Shown here: in pieces, positions 24,802 through 33,871 of the stretch
How the letters are laid out: each line of letters begins with the position of its first letter
Numbering within the stretch: position 1 is the stretch's first letter
Assembly: GCA_029239235.1 (NCBI GenBank)
Contig: JAQZBD010000009.1
Coordinates: 1-39,777 of the forward strand
From: Herbinix sp.
GTDB lineage: Bacteria > Bacillota > Clostridia > Lachnospirales > Lachnospiraceae
Direction: 5' to 3'
Length of the DNA stretch: 39,777 nt
The notes under the pieces: model-generated
What the model was told of the DNA's origin: nothing
Database searches by the model: none
Seen by the model: the letters and a program-made list of their open reading frames with translations, nothing else
Position numbers and translations under genes: made by a program

Positions 24802-27291
24802 ATGTCTATTAAAAAGTCGATACGAATTCTGCTCATTGCCGCATCCATGATTCCCGTCATCCTAGTATCAGTTCTAGCTCATGGATTTTTAACAAATAAA
24901 CTAATTGATCTAAATACAGATAATTTAGAACGATCCTCCATCACTAGTGTCAGTGGATTGGAATCCTTAATAAAGAACCAACAGACCGAGGTTACTTTAC
25001 TATCCCTTCAAAATGAAATGGTTGAATTTGCAAGACAGAGTAACAGAACTGGCAACACGGTTCCAGGTGCCATGAATGAGTTGTTAAAAAGCAGATGCAG
25101 CCTGTATAATGACTGCGAACATATCCTGCTTTACAACAAAAGGCAAGAAATCATTGCAAGCTCTGACAGCGAACTAGTTGGTACCTCGACTGAGTCCGAG
25201 AATACGTTAAATTATATATTCACCACCAAAAATACTGCGGTAGGATTGGATGGGTTAAAGCTTATGAAAAAGGGTGACGACTCTGTCTATACCCTTGATA
25301 TCGGCGCTCCCATACTCGAACCCACATCAGGAATGGTCCTCGGATACATAGTAAGTACGATAAATACAGATTATTTTAGAAACTTTCTTAATTCACTAAC
25401 CATAGATGAAACCGGATTTGCGATTCTGCTAGATCTGGGTGGTAATATTATCTATCATCCCAATGCGTCCCTGATTGGAACTAAAATCAACTCTGATCGG
25501 TTATCAGGCATTGTAAAAGATTTTAACAACGGTCTTATTGAAAAAAACGGATCCTTTCAATATTTCTATGAAAATACAAATCAAGTATATGGCTATAGCA
25601 TTCTGCCAAGCCTTAATTGGGTTTTGTTGATGAAGCAGGACACCGCAAGCATAAAATCTCTTACTAATTTTATGCTAAGTCTGCTTACTACGGTATGCCT
25701 GCTATTACTTGTCGTAATAACTCTATGTGCTAATTTAATTACCAAGCAATATTCTACACCCATTATTGCCTTAAGGGATGCCATGAGGACTGCCTCGGAC
25801 GGCAATCTTACCGTTCAATCCAATATAAAAAGTAATAATGAACTTGGCGAGCTTTCAAAGAATTTTAATAAAATGCTGCATATCATTCGGACTAATTATC
25901 AGGATTTAGAATCCATGCATGAAGAATTGCTAATGAATGAAGAGCAACTGCGCTCAAACTATGACCATATTGAATTTTTAGCCTATCATGATACCTTGAC
26001 TAATCTCCCGAACAAGCTTGCCTACCTTGACTATGTAAATGCCGTGCTGCTGTCTTCCTCTCCACAGGAGGCTCTGCATGCTGTATATTTTGTTGACTTG
26101 GATAATTTTAAAACCGTAAATGACACCTTGGGTCACGAGTATGGTGATGCTTTATTGGTGAAAACAGCAGCTCTCTTAACCTCCGTATTACATTCCGACG
26201 GTATGCTGGCAAGAGCCGGAGGGGATGAATTCTTACTGTTTCGGGAGGCTATTCCTTCCACCATGGATGCAGTTTTGTTTGCATCTCAAATCATTGATGT
26301 ATTTAAAAATCCATTGGATTTGGATGGGGAAATTGTATATGTGTCCATGAGCATAGGTATCTCCATCTATCCGGAAAATGGCCTTACCTCTAATGTGTTA
26401 ATAAAAAATGCTGATATTGCTATGTATAAGTCAAAGGATACCGGTAAGAATAAATTCACCTTATTTGACAGCAAGATGGAGGAGGAGTTAAATCGTAATA
26501 CTCTTATTATTGAGGTGCTGAGAAATGCCATCGAATACAATGAAATTTATATTCAGTATCAGCCACTGATAGATCTGAAATCCAATAATATCATTGGCTT
26601 TGAAGCTTTGATGAGAATCTACAATGATCGGTTAGGCTATATTGCTCCAAGTGAATTTATACCCATAGCAGAAGAAAGCGGCTTAATCATTGAATTAAGT
26701 TCCTGGCTGCTGCGGGAAGCATGTACCTTCACTAAAAATATGATTGATTCAGGCGCAACTCCCCGGCCTGTCTCAGTCAACATCTCCTCCGTACAGATTA
26801 ACCGGCCAGGCTTTGTGTCTACCTTATCGGAGATACTGGAAGAGACCAAGCTTCCACCGGAATATCTTGAGCTGGAGATAACTGAGAGTACCTTGGTTTC
26901 TTCCCTTATGGATGCCACCAAATTACTTAAGAATCTGCAAAAAATTGGTGTAAAAATATCCTTAGATGATTTTGGTACCGGTTATTCTTCCTTGAATTAC
27001 CTTACAAAGATGCCGATTGATACCTTAAAGATTGATAAATCCTTCATAGACAATATCTGTACCAACGAAAAGGATTCCTGTATTGCTGAATCCATTATTC
27101 AACTGGCACACAGTCTTGATATTCGGGTAGTTGCAGAGGGTGTTGAGCAGGAAGAACAGCTTTGTCTGCTTCGTTCCAAGAGGTGCGATATTATTCAGGG
27201 TTATGTCTATAGCCCTCCTCTCCATCCGGAAGATTTGCTGGAAGTAATTAAGGAAGATGATCTAGTTACCCAATGTACGTTATTTTCGTAG
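24802..27291 (+). CDS. Cache-HAMP-GGDEF-EAL c-di-GMP turnover protein
   Basis: I start at the ATG at 24802, with GGAGGT ten bases upstream. The 829-residue product has a membrane helix (7-29), an extracytoplasmic double-Cache-like sensor (about 35-285, with LGYIVSTINTDYF and FAILLDLGGNIIYHP), a second helix (about 288-312), HAMP (about 313-366), GGDEF (about 394-545) and EAL (about 575-825). The synthase motif GGDEF is intact (473-477), but the RxxD inhibitory site is absent, since LHSD stands there. The phosphodiesterase residues are all visible: GFEALMR, LEITES, LDDFGTGYSS, KIDKSF, AEGVE and QGY. Both activities are therefore possible. It probably links an external ligand to motility or surface attachment. 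It is monocistronic and ends at the terminator 27308-27356. Confidence 0.94.
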   Translation: MSIKKSIRILLIAASMIPVILVSVLAHGFLTNKLIDLNTDNLERSSITSVSGLESLIKNQQTEVTLLSLQNEMVEFARQSNRTGNTVPGAMNELLKSRCSLYNDCEHILLYNKRQEIIASSDSELVGTSTESENTLNYIFTTKNTAVGLDGLKLMKKGDDSVYTLDIGAPILEPTSGMVLGYIVSTINTDYFRNFLNSLTIDETGFAILLDLGGNIIYHPNASLIGTKINSDRLSGIVKDFNNGLIEKNGSFQYFYENTNQVYGYSILPSLNWVLLMKQDTASIKSLTNFMLSLLTTVCLLLLVVITLCANLITKQYSTPIIALRDAMRTASDGNLTVQSNIKSNNELGELSKNFNKMLHIIRTNYQDLESMHEELLMNEEQLRSNYDHIEFLAYHDTLTNLPNKLAYLDYVNAVLLSSSPQEALHAVYFVDLDNFKTVNDTLGHEYGDALLVKTAALLTSVLHSDGMLARAGGDEFLLFREAIPSTMDAVLFASQIIDVFKNPLDLDGEIVYVSMSIGISIYPENGLTSNVLIKNADIAMYKSKDTGKNKFTLFDSKMEEELNRNTLIIEVLRNAIEYNEIYIQYQPLIDLKSNNIIGFEALMRIYNDRLGYIAPSEFIPIAEESGLIIELSSWLLREACTFTKNMIDSGATPRPVSVNISSVQINRPGFVSTLSEILEETKLPPEYLELEITESTLVSSLMDATKLLKNLQKIGVKISLDDFGTGYSSLNYLTKMPIDTLKIDKSFIDNICTNEKDSCIAESIIQLAHSLDIRVVAEGVEQEEQLCLLRSKRCDIIQGYVYSPPLHPEDLLEVIKEDDLVTQCTLFS

Positions 27292-27307
27292 ACAACTACG
27301 AACTTAT

Positions 27308-27356
27308 AAAAAGGCAGACAGCGAAAATATTATCATTTTTGCTGTCTGCCTTTTTT
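27308..27356. terminator. Bidirectional intrinsic terminator
   Basis: A 15-base-pair stem (AAAAAGGCAGACAGC with its complement, 27308-27322 with 27341-27355) ends in six T on the plus strand and A/T on the other. It lies between the convergent GGDEF-EAL and chemoreceptor genes. Confidence 0.85.
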
Positions 27357-27414
27357 ATAAATGACACAAATTCACCCAATTACTCATCTTTTACGAGATA
27401 TAAGCCTCGGCTCC

Positions 27415-29220
27415 TTAATTCAATTGCAGCTTCTGTAATAAAATCTCATCCTCCAGATGAAATTGTTTGACTAGCATGGTAATTGCAACAATCATAGCAT
27501 CGACCTCATCTCCGATGAAGTTAATCTGCTCTAATGAAGCCAGGACTTCTTGGATCGATGATGCTGTTTGCTGCGTACTAGCTGCATTCTCCTCTGATAT
27601 TGCAGAAACACTTGATCCAATGCCCATGACATGATTCCTGCTCTGCTCCATATCCTTTGATACGTCATTCATACGGTTAATCTGTTGATTAATATTTTTC
27701 AAAGCCTTCACGATAGCCAGATACTTCACTTTCGTATCCGTAACCCCCAGAGTCTGAAGCTTTACGGTTTCCTTTACCTCTCTGCTTTTATTACCGGCAC
27801 TAATAATATTACCGTTTAAAGTTTGCAAAATAGTATCAATGATCTTCGTAGCCGCTTCCGTCTGCTCTGATAATTTGTTTATCTCCTCTGCAACTACAGC
27901 AAAACCCTTTCCAGCCTCACCGGCACGAGCTGCTTCAATGGTTGCATTCAGAGAAAGTAGTTTGGTGGAACCTGCCAAGGAACTAATCATTTCAATTGCT
28001 TTCCCAATTTGCCCCGTATTATCATTTGTAATATGTATCACGTCGAAGATCGATTGAAAGGCAGCTTCATTTTGGGATGCAATCTGCTCTAAAGCATTGA
28101 CGCTTTTTAAGCCCTCTTCGGTGGCAAGTTGAATTGCACTGCTGGCTAGCGTCAGCTCGTGAGCACTATCTGTATTCTTCTGTATAACACTACCCAAATT
28201 GGTAATTTCATTTAAAAGCTTTTCTGCATCCTCTGCCTGATGACTGGCTCCTTCTGCGATCTCGTCAATCGTCCTTGCAATCTCAGTCATGGATCCGTTC
28301 ACTTCTCCTGAATGCATTTTCATATTTTTTGATGACTTAGATAATAGCTTCGTCGAATGAATCACTTCTTGTAAAATAGTTTTCAAAGAATTGATTACCG
28401 AATCAACCGATTCTGATAAAGCCCCCAGTTCATCCTTCGAATGAATTCTATGTGGTAAAAAGGTAAGGTTTTTCTTAGCTATCTGCTCCATGTCTGCCGT
28501 AACATGCTCAATGCTTTTTCTCAGATAAGTGACAATATAAATCGAAAGGATTATGATTCCTACTGAAATTGCGGTGGAAATCAATATTGTCTTTAATAAA
28601 TCCACCTTCATATCTTTTCTTATTTTTGAAGTCACCTGCGTACTATATTCCTCTAATATATCCGACATGTAATTCAGATTGTCGATCATATATTTATAAT
28701 TTTCCTGCTGAGTCATCATATCACCTTCACCGGTCATAGGGTTATAGCTATTTTTCCAATCTTGATACGAGATCTGGAACATATTATTAAGCTCATAGAT
28801 TGTATATTTCGGTCCTGAGAACTGAAAGGTATCAAAGGCAGCATAGGCTTTCAATGTATCCATTGTCTTATTGACAAGCTCCAAGCCCTTCTCCGATTTG
28901 AATTCATAATCACTGAAAAGCTTCTTTTTTTCCTCCTCGTCTAGCTTATCTTCACCATATCCGATTGCCTGCAAGGATAAAGCCGCCTGGTATAGGCTTC
29001 TCTCTGCGCTCATAATGCCTCTGGTATTTCGGTATACCTGATGGTAATAGGTATCTTCCGACAATACACTGACTTTATTCGTCTGAACACCCAGTTGTAT
29101 TACATTAACCACTGTCACAATAAATGCTGCCAACACAATGATGAAAAGTTTGGTCGATACTTTTCTATTCCTTATAATCGATGTAAGAGTCAAGCCTTTT
29201 TCATTCTTAAATGACCTCAT
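27415..29220 (-). CDS. Transmembrane methyl-accepting chemotaxis protein
   Basis: I start at the ATG at 29220, with AGGAGG about seven bases upstream; a longer frame to 29301 lacks one. The 601-residue product has a membrane helix (about 22-44), an all-helical extracytoplasmic sensor of the four-helix-bundle type (about 45-200), a second helix (about 203-228), HAMP (about 229-285) and the signalling domain (about 300-590). The conserved tip runs from SSLAGSTKLLSLNATIEA through ARAGEAGKGFAVVAEE. No C-terminal CheR-docking pentapeptide is seen. It should report an external signal to CheA/CheW and the flagellar motor. The ligand is unknown. The promoter at 29337-29364 suggests it is transcribed alone. 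Confidence 0.92.
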   Translation of the reverse strand: MRSFKNEKGLTLTSIIRNRKVSTKLFIIVLAAFIVTVVNVIQLGVQTNKVSVLSEDTYYHQVYRNTRGIMSAERSLYQAALSLQAIGYGEDKLDEEEKKKLFSDYEFKSEKGLELVNKTMDTLKAYAAFDTFQFSGPKYTIYELNNMFQISYQDWKNSYNPMTGEGDMMTQQENYKYMIDNLNYMSDILEEYSTQVTSKIRKDMKVDLLKTILISTAISVGIIILSIYIVTYLRKSIEHVTADMEQIAKKNLTFLPHRIHSKDELGALSESVDSVINSLKTILQEVIHSTKLLSKSSKNMKMHSGEVNGSMTEIARTIDEIAEGASHQAEDAEKLLNEITNLGSVIQKNTDSAHELTLASSAIQLATEEGLKSVNALEQIASQNEAAFQSIFDVIHITNDNTGQIGKAIEMISSLAGSTKLLSLNATIEAARAGEAGKGFAVVAEEINKLSEQTEAATKIIDTILQTLNGNIISAGNKSREVKETVKLQTLGVTDTKVKYLAIVKALKNINQQINRMNDVSKDMEQSRNHVMGIGSSVSAISEENAASTQQTASSIQEVLASLEQINFIGDEVDAMIVAITMLVKQFHLEDEILLQKLQLN

Positions 29221-29336
29221 CGTCTTCCTCCTCAGGGTATGAATGCTACCTCTGATCTCCCTCCTTTTGTAGAATTGAACATAAAAATCATAAAGCCACA
29301 TCCTTCTTATGGCCTATTCAGAAATACCTCTCTCTA

Positions 29337-29364
29337 ATTATAGTTGTTCAAAAATACAAGTAAA
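29337..29364 (-). promoter_or_regulatory. Predicted promoter of the transmembrane MCP
   Basis: On the minus strand TTTACT (29364-29359) and a perfect TATAAT (29342-29337) are 16 bases apart, about 115 bases upstream of the start codon. Confidence 0.55.
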
Positions 29365-29417
29365 TGCAGATTTTTACGGTAAGATGTCATTTTTTTTGGA
29401 TACTGGTTTAGTAACCC

Positions 29418-29446
29418 TTGTCAAGTTTCTCATGTAGGTATAAAAT
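29418..29446 (+). promoter_or_regulatory. Predicted promoter of the thioesterase gene
   Basis: TTGTCA (29418-29423) and TAAAAT (29441-29446) are 17 bases apart, about 40 bases upstream of the thioesterase start codon. Confidence 0.5.
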
Positions 29447-29488
29447 AAAATGAATATACTCAAAAACTTCTGAATGAAAGGATTTTTA

Positions 29489-29959
29489 ATGGAAGCGAAA
29501 CGCGTCTTGGATTCACTAACAGAACAGGTGCAGATCTTAATGCCCTCTCATATAAATGGCTCGGATCGCCTATTCGGCGGCCAATTGGTACAGTGGATTG
29601 ATGTTGTAGCAGCCGTTGTAGCCAGACGTCACTCTGGTTGCAATGTAACAACTGCTGCCATAGATAATCTGCAATTTAAAGCCGGTGCCTTTGTGAATAA
29701 TACTTTGGTACTGATCGGTAGAATTACTTTTGTAGGAAAAACCTCTATGGAGATACGTGTTGACACCTATGCCGAGGATCTTAACGGTATCCGAAAGGTC
29801 ATAAATCGCGCCTATCTGGTCATGGTTGCAATTGATCCACAGGGAAAGCCAGCAAGGGTTCCTCCCTTACTATTAGAAACCGAGTCAGAAAGAGCAGAAT
29901 GGGCCGGCGGGCAAAAGAGACATGATTTAAGACTAAGCCGTAGGAATGAAGGCTATTAA
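29489..29959 (+). CDS. Acyl-CoA thioesterase, hotdog fold (YciA/BACH-like)
   Basis: I start at the ATG at 29489, with GAAAGGA about six bases upstream; an in-frame ATG at 29474 overlaps that site. The 156-residue single hotdog domain carries the family signature HINGSDRLFGGQLVQWIDVVAAVVARRH (in which Asp of WID is conserved), then LQFKAGAFVNNTLVLIGRITFVGKTSMEIRV. Members hydrolyse acyl-CoA and act as oligomers in the cytoplasm. It is monocistronic, between the divergent chemoreceptor and a strong terminator. Confidence 0.9.
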   Translation: MEAKRVLDSLTEQVQILMPSHINGSDRLFGGQLVQWIDVVAAVVARRHSGCNVTTAAIDNLQFKAGAFVNNTLVLIGRITFVGKTSMEIRVDTYAEDLNGIRKVINRAYLVMVAIDPQGKPARVPPLLLETESERAEWAGGQKRHDLRLSRRNEGY

Positions 29960-30000
29960 TTATAATGAATTAAAAGGTCAATAAACAGTCATAAATTTTA

Positions 30001-30047
30001 AGGGATATTTCATCCGATGATCTTATATCGATGGATGAAATATCCCT
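30001..30047. terminator. Strong hairpin terminator after the thioesterase gene
   Basis: A perfect 15-base-pair stem (30001-30015 with 30033-30047; AGGGATATTTCATCC) lies 41 bases past the thioesterase stop codon. The T-run is weak on the plus strand (ATTCCTGTT). On the minus strand AAAATTTAT follows, so it may also serve the convergent gene at 30163. Confidence 0.65.
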
Positions 30048-30162
30048 ATTCCTGTTGCATATGATTACTTCATTTAATCATATGTTTTTTTAAATCAATT
30101 CCTTAAATTTTGTGTTTCATTTTATTGTTCTTATTGGCGTGTGTTCTGTTTCCTTTATTATT

Positions 30163-30525
30163 CTATTTCATTTGCTCTAATTGATCTCTTCTATTTTCCT
30201 GCTTTGTTTGAGCATTTTTTAATGCCTGACCATCCATGTGATCTGCATTGTTATTTAAATAGCCTCCGGTATTTCGCATACGCTTTTCTGTGTTCTTAAT
30301 TGCATTATCTTTTTCCCCATGTGCCAAGATATCCTTCAGATTCTCTATTTCATGCTGGCGATTTTGGTTTACTTCCTTTGCATGCTTTATATTTTCCGGA
30401 GATGAGGATATATCGGTATGCTCCTCCAAATGTCTCTCAGTTCGAGTTTGCTTTTCGACCAAACTGATTAAATTCTCTACTCTGTGCTCTGTCTCTGAAG
30501 CCTTTCTTTCATTTTTCATACTCAT
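30163..30525 (-). CDS. Small hydrophilic protein with a Tlp-like internal duplication
   Basis: I start at the ATG at 30525, with AAGGTGG six bases upstream. The 120-residue product is rich in Asn, Lys, Glu, Gln and Arg and has no membrane segment. Its two halves look related: HRVENLISLVEKQTRTERHL to about NQNRQHEIENLKD, and NTEKRMRNTGGYLNNN to KQENRRDQLEQMK. Each half loosely follows the pattern of small acid-soluble spore protein Tlp, which ends in KNERREEAL. This is a weak resemblance by eye, so a spore function is only a suggestion. It is monocistronic. Confidence 0.5.
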   Translation of the reverse strand: MSMKNERKASETEHRVENLISLVEKQTRTERHLEEHTDISSSPENIKHAKEVNQNRQHEIENLKDILAHGEKDNAIKNTEKRMRNTGGYLNNNADHMDGQALKNAQTKQENRRDQLEQMK

Positions 30526-30682
30526 GAATCCACCTTTCATAATTAAAATCGAGATTATAAAAATCATCTCTCGACTATTTTCTCCGAATGTCTTCATGGT
30601 TATACTCATGAATATTTTAAAACAATTGCTTATAATTTATAAATAATTTTAATGAAAATTTAGTCTTGAATAATAATTCTAA

Positions 30683-31522
30683 TTAACCCCTGCCTTTCAG
30701 ATAACGCATATAGTAAAACATATATTGCTGAACAATTCCGGCATACCCAAAGTATTGCTCCTTCTCAAACTTATTATGATAGATTTCATCGATAACTCTC
30801 TTAATCCAAACATCTACCGGAAATCCTTCAATATGATGTAAACCGTACAAAGATATGCAATTTGCTACCTTGTCCCCGATACCATGAACTCCTTTTAATG
30901 CTTTTACCGCTTCATCAAAACCAATTTGTTTTAAATATTCAAGATTAATCTCACCCTTTTGTACCGCCTTTGCCGCGCTAATTATGTATTCATCCCGATA
31001 ACCCATCTTAAGTCTGCGCAACTCCTCCTTGTCAGCTTTCGCTAAAGCATCCGGGGTGGGAAAAGCATAATAATCTTTCCCGCTTTTTTCAGATATTACT
31101 ATTCTTTCTCCATACCTAGCACAGATCGCTTCAATCCCGCTTCGTATGGCAGGAATATTTTTATTTTGAGATATAATAAAGCTTATCATTGCTTCAAAGG
31201 GCTCCTGCTTTAAGATTCGTATTCCCCTTCCATAGGCTGCTGCTTCCTTTAAAAATGGGTCTTCTCCCTCTATTAACGTATTCACTATACTTTCATAGTC
31301 ATAGGATAGGTCAAAATATTCCTCCCAGATCTCATGATATTCTTCCTCAGAGCAAAAGAGTTCAACCTGATCCTTGTCCACTTGCTCTAGCTCCAGATAT
31401 TTACCATAGGCAATCATCTCATATCTTATCTTTCCTGATGGTGCATCTATTTGATTCATTCGAAAGCATTGACCCGAGTCTGCTATTTGCAGAATATCAA
31501 AATTTTTTATCCTTATCTTCAT
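30683..31522 (-). CDS. 8-oxoguanine DNA glycosylase, OGG1-like
   Basis: This bifunctional repair enzyme removes 8-oxoguanine. The 279-residue product matches the bacterial OGG1 type known from clostridia. It has an N-terminal beta domain (FDILQIADSGQCFRMNQ), the helical segment EPFEAMISFIISQNKNI, and a helix-hairpin-helix LKGVHGIGDKVANCISLY with the catalytic Lys218 and, 19 residues on, Asp237 in FPVDVWIKR. That spacing is the same as in the characterised clostridial enzyme. GAGGAA upstream supports the ATG at 31522. It is transcribed alone. Confidence 0.92.
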   Translation of the reverse strand: MKIRIKNFDILQIADSGQCFRMNQIDAPSGKIRYEMIAYGKYLELEQVDKDQVELFCSEEEYHEIWEEYFDLSYDYESIVNTLIEGEDPFLKEAAAYGRGIRILKQEPFEAMISFIISQNKNIPAIRSGIEAICARYGERIVISEKSGKDYYAFPTPDALAKADKEELRRLKMGYRDEYIISAAKAVQKGEINLEYLKQIGFDEAVKALKGVHGIGDKVANCISLYGLHHIEGFPVDVWIKRVIDEIYHNKFEKEQYFGYAGIVQQYMFYYMRYLKGRG

Positions 31523-31724
31523 ATCACTATTTCCTCACCTTTATATTAATTCCTAATCTTTAATTCGTATTGCCTTATGCTTTAGCTGCTTAAATGTTAA
31601 ACTCATTTAAGTAAATCTACTATTTTTTCTTTCTACATCAAGTATAATATATGTCAAACCTCGACGCAATCCGCATTCTTTTTGATATAAAGGTATTTTT
31701 TTCTATGTACATCAATAAGGAAAG

Positions 31725-31733
31725 TGCTATAAT
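31725..31733 (+). promoter_or_regulatory. Extended -10 promoter upstream of the GNAT gene
   Basis: TG-C-TATAAT (31725-31733) is a consensus extended -10 element, about 55 bases before the chosen start codon. The -35 is poor, as is common with extended -10 promoters. Confidence 0.5.
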
Positions 31734-31788
31734 ACTACAAACTAATAGCTATGTTAGTAGAATACTTATCACGATAGGAGTAATGTGT

Positions 31789-32265
31789 ATGATACCGGAA
31801 GTAACCATCAATGACTTTAAGATTCGAATTGCAGAACCGACTGACGTTAGCCTGATTTTAAAATTCATCAAAGAGCTAGCTGATTATGAACGTATGCTAG
31901 AGGACGTAGTTGCAACAGAGGAGTTGTTAACTGAATTTATCTTTCAACAGAAAAAAGCGGAAGTAATCATCGGAGAATATCAACAAAGGCCTGTCTGCTT
32001 CGCCCTATTCTTCCACAATTTTTCTACGTTCCTGGGCAGACCGGGGATATATTTGGAGGATTTGTTTGTAAAACCGGAAATGAGGGGGAAAGGCTTTGGA
32101 AAAGCTCTACTTGCATATCTGTCAACACTTGCCACGGAACGTGGTTGCGGAAGGGTAGAATGGTCTTGCTTAGACTGGAATGAGCCTTCGATACAGTTTT
32201 ATAAGCAACTTGGAGCTAAGCCCATGGATGAGTGGACTGTTTATCGACTCCAACGAGATTTATAG
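31789..32265 (+). CDS. GNAT acetyltransferase, diamine (spermidine/spermine) N-acetyltransferase-like
   Basis: I start at the ATG at 31789, where AGGAG lies eight bases upstream; the frame opens earlier, but the first 46 codons overlap the promoter. The 158-residue product follows the SSAT-like GNAT pattern: IRIAEPTDVSLILKFIKELADYE, IYLEDLFVKPEMRGKGFGKALL (the acetyl-CoA loop, about 88-108), and RVEWSCLDWNEPSIQFYKQLGAKPMDEW. Family members acetylate polyamines or related amines such as thialysine; the substrate here is not determined. It is monocistronic. Confidence 0.88.
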   Translation: MIPEVTINDFKIRIAEPTDVSLILKFIKELADYERMLEDVVATEELLTEFIFQQKKAEVIIGEYQQRPVCFALFFHNFSTFLGRPGIYLEDLFVKPEMRGKGFGKALLAYLSTLATERGCGRVEWSCLDWNEPSIQFYKQLGAKPMDEWTVYRLQRDL

Positions 32266-32396
32266 AAAATCAGTAATATCAAATACGTTAATCATATTCA
32301 TAGGTAAACTGGCATAAGAATACTTTACGGCGCATTTTTAGCTTTGGTTCATTTGCATAAATATAGCATTATTTTACAGCAAAAACACTTCTGCTA

Positions 32397-32426
32397 TTGC
32401 TTAAGAATAAAACCATAGTTTATAAT
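32397..32426 (+). promoter_or_regulatory. Predicted promoter of the Ldh2-family gene
   Basis: TTGCTT (32397-32402) and a perfect TATAAT (32421-32426) are 18 bases apart. The start of transcription would be about 60 bases before the start codon at 32494. Confidence 0.55.
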
Positions 32427-32493
32427 AGAAACAGATCTAATACATCTGGATAAGTACTTGGCGACCGATGATTCTTATAAGGAGGTATTATTT

Positions 32494-33600
32494 ATGGAGA
32501 CGAGACCCTATATTTCCCCGGAACTAATTGGCGATTTCATGATTGCGACCTTCGAAAAGCTGGGAGTTCCCCACGAAGAAGCAGTTATCTGCACGGATGT
32601 TCTGCTAGAAAGTGACCGACGAGGCATTGAAAGCCACGGCTGTAATCGCTTTAAAGCGATTTATGTGGATCGCCTGTTGGAAGGTGTTCAGAAGCCTGTT
32701 ACCGATTTTGAAATTGTTCGTGAAACTGCAACAACAGCAGTTGTTGACGGACATGATGGAATGGGGATGATTGTTGGGCACAGATCCATGCAGATGGCTA
32801 TCGATAAAGCCAGAAAATATGGTTTGGGTATGGTTGCTGCACGTAATTCTACACATTATGGAATTGCCGGTTACTATGCAACCATGGCAACCAAGCAAGG
32901 CTTTATCGGGATTACCGGCACAAATGCCCGTCCCTCCATTGCGCCAACCTTTGGCGTTGAGAATATGCTAGGCACGAATCCGCTTACTTTTGGTATGCCC
33001 ACAGACGAAGAATTTCCTTTCGTTCTTGATTGTGCAACCAGTATAACACAACGAGGTAAGATCGAATATTATGCCCGCACCGGAAAGCCCACACCACAGG
33101 GAATGGTGATCGGAGAAGATGGTACCTCTCAGACGGATAGTAAGAAAATATTAATCGATTTGACCCAGGGCAGCGCTGCTCTTGCACCTTTGGGCGGTAT
33201 TGGCGAAGAACTAGGTGGCTATAAAGGCTATGGTTATGCTACTGTTGTAGAGATTTTATCTGCTGCATTGCAGGCGGGCAATTATTTAAAATTATTAACC
33301 GGAATTGGAGAAGATGGTAAGAAGGTACCCTATCAGCTTGGGCATTTCTTTCTAGCCATTGACCCTGAGGCCTTTATGGGCTTAGATAGCTTTAAGAAAA
33401 CCACCGGAGATATCCTACGTGAGTTACGGGCTTCAAAGAAAGCTCCTGATCAGGAACGTATCTATACCGCTGGTGAAAAGGAGTATAAAGTTTGGCTGGA
33501 ACGAAGCAATAAGGGCGTTCCCATTGGAGAATCCGTACAAAAGGAATTCATTGCCCTTCGTGACCGCTTTGACTTACCCTTCCGATTCCCATTTGAATAA
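32494..33600 (+). CDS. Ldh2-family malate/L-lactate/ureidoglycolate-type NAD(P) dehydrogenase
   Basis: I start at the ATG at 32494, with AAGGAGGT about eight bases upstream. The 368-residue product belongs to the Ldh_2 (PF02615) 2-hydroxyacid dehydrogenase family. It has SDRRGIESHGCNRF (about 40-55), the catalytic region AARNSTHYGIAGYYA (about 115-130), GTNARPSIAPTFG with NPLTFGMPT, LDCATSITQRGKIE and the C-terminal GGYKGYGYA. Members reduce or oxidise malate, lactate, sulfolactate, ureidoglycolate or delta1-piperideine-2-carboxylate; which one applies cannot be told from sequence, and no pathway neighbours are present. It is transcribed alone. Confidence 0.9.
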   Translation: METRPYISPELIGDFMIATFEKLGVPHEEAVICTDVLLESDRRGIESHGCNRFKAIYVDRLLEGVQKPVTDFEIVRETATTAVVDGHDGMGMIVGHRSMQMAIDKARKYGLGMVAARNSTHYGIAGYYATMATKQGFIGITGTNARPSIAPTFGVENMLGTNPLTFGMPTDEEFPFVLDCATSITQRGKIEYYARTGKPTPQGMVIGEDGTSQTDSKKILIDLTQGSAALAPLGGIGEELGGYKGYGYATVVEILSAALQAGNYLKLLTGIGEDGKKVPYQLGHFFLAIDPEAFMGLDSFKKTTGDILRELRASKKAPDQERIYTAGEKEYKVWLERSNKGVPIGESVQKEFIALRDRFDLPFRFPFE

Positions 33601-33680
33601 AAGTACCCTTCTTAATAGAAGTAACGAGTTTAAACAGAAGCAACGAGTTTGAATAAAAGTACCAAGGAGTTAAAAAAGTT
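33592..33680. repeat. Degenerate repeats across the end of the Ldh2-family gene
   Basis: TTTGAATAAAAGTACC occurs at 33592-33607, where it includes the stop codon, and again at 33648-33663. Between the copies, GAAGTAACGAGTTTA and GAAGCAACGAGTTTG form a second near-repeat. The layout resembles a small slippage-generated array in a 3-prime untranslated region. Confidence 0.6.
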
Positions 33681-33700
33681 GACCGACAAAGATCCAAAGA

Positions 33701-33745
33701 GAAAAAAGCCCTTTGCCTTATAATTTCTTACCGGCAAAGGGCTTT
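33701..33745 (-). terminator. Intrinsic terminator of the giant surface protein gene
   Basis: On the minus strand a perfect 13-base-pair stem (33705-33717 with 33733-33745; GGCAAAGGGCTTT) is followed by TTTCTC. It lies about 130 bases past the stop codon at 33872. Two smaller hairpins (around 33775-33798 and 33810-33835) lie between the stop codon and this terminator. Confidence 0.75.
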
Positions 33746-33871
33746 CCCCAATCCTTGTTTCTTTGCTGAACCGCATCCCAATTCTTATGCGGTATCGGTA
33801 TCACTTGAGGGAAAGGCTTATCTCTTTGCCTTTCATCCAAAAACCTGCATAGGAAGGAATTTTAATATATC

